A program made the translations under genes and the position numbers. A stretch of 6,035 nt of DNA from Thermomicrobiales bacterium. GTDB taxonomy: Bacteria > Chloroflexota > Chloroflexia > Thermomicrobiales > UBA6265. Positions 5,847 through 6,035 of this stretch are shown in pieces. The notes under the pieces are model-generated. The model was not told the origin of the DNA. It saw only the letters and a program-made list of their open reading frames with translations, and made no database searches. Location of the stretch: contig JAUJLY010000203.1 in assembly GCA_030447145.1 (NCBI GenBank), positions 1 through 6,035 on the forward strand, given 5' to 3'. Every line of letters starts with the position of its first letter. Within the stretch, counting starts at the first letter, position 1.

Positions 5847-6035
5847 TTAGTCCTCGCGTCGGACAAAGCGCAACAACACAATTGCGAGTACGGCCAGAAT
5901 CGGGAACATGTAGAGCGAGATAGCGGCTGCGGTGCCAATATCCGTGTATCCGAGCGTCTGATACGAATATGTACCAAAGATGTGAGTCGAGTTGGCTGGC
6001 CCACCCTTGGTCAGCACATAAATCAATTGGAAATC
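5847..6035 (-). CDS. carbohydrate ABC transporter permease, MalF type (C-terminal part)
   Basis: Only the last 62 residues are in the window; the gene continues beyond the right edge. The fragment begins DFQLIYVLTKGGPANSTHIF and includes YSYQTLGYTDIGTAAAISLY, then a final membrane helix and the basic ending RFVRRED before TAA at 5849-5847. The LTKGGP segment and the QTxxYTDxGxAAA pattern are characteristic of the C-terminus of MalF/UgpA-type permeases, so the call is secure despite the short length. It would pair with the MalG-type subunit encoded immediately downstream to form the transport channel. The EAA loop lies in the missing part. Confidence 0.9.
   Translation of the reverse strand, partial: DFQLIYVLTKGGPANSTHIFGTYSYQTLGYTDIGTAAAISLYMFPILAVLAIVLLRFVRRED

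Noticed and set aside
5786..6004. 72-residue minus-strand ORF across the junction of the two permease genes
   Set aside because: It overlaps the end of the MalF-type and the start of the MalG-type permease in another frame, both well supported by family motifs.

Overview
The window is a compact, moderately GC-rich bacterial segment with GC-biased third codon positions. It has no rRNA, tRNA, CRISPR array or mobile element that I can see. The mix of a two-part ABC sugar permease, a GatA-type amidase, an aldo/keto reductase and a NagD-like phosphatase fits a free-living heterotroph. Chloroflexota (Thermomicrobia-like) or an actinobacterium is my guess, but the sequence does not settle it.

Layout, left to right. 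Positions 34-3653 hold four minus-strand genes read from right to left: a 68-residue GatC/AtzG-like small subunit, an amidase-signature hydrolase, a thioredoxin-reductase-like flavoprotein with a CxxC pair, and an aldo/keto reductase. The first two overlap by 4 bases (ATGA) and the flavoprotein follows after 19 bases, so these three look like one transcript. The reductase follows after 92 bases and may belong to the same unit. From the divergent intergenic region at 3654-3720, the plus strand carries a short uncharacterised ORF (3721-3921) and then a HAD-IIA (NagD-like) phosphatase that must start at TTG or GTG. A convergent gap with two hairpins (4843-4977) separates the phosphatase from a minus-strand sugar-transporter operon. 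That operon contributes a complete MalG-type permease and the C-terminal end of a MalF-type permease, cut by the right edge.

How the genes may work together: the small subunit and amidase probably form a two-protein amidohydrolase resembling AtzG-AtzE or the GatC-GatA part of GatCAB. The flavoprotein and reductase add two redox steps. This suggests a small catabolic or detoxification operon for an amide-containing compound, with the substrate unknown. The transporter operon would import a sugar or sugar-like solute, but its binding protein and ATPase lie outside the window. No clearly novel defence or mobile system is visible. The most unusual points are the coupled small subunit, the flavoprotein without the usual NADPH-phosphate arginines, and the unassigned short ORF.
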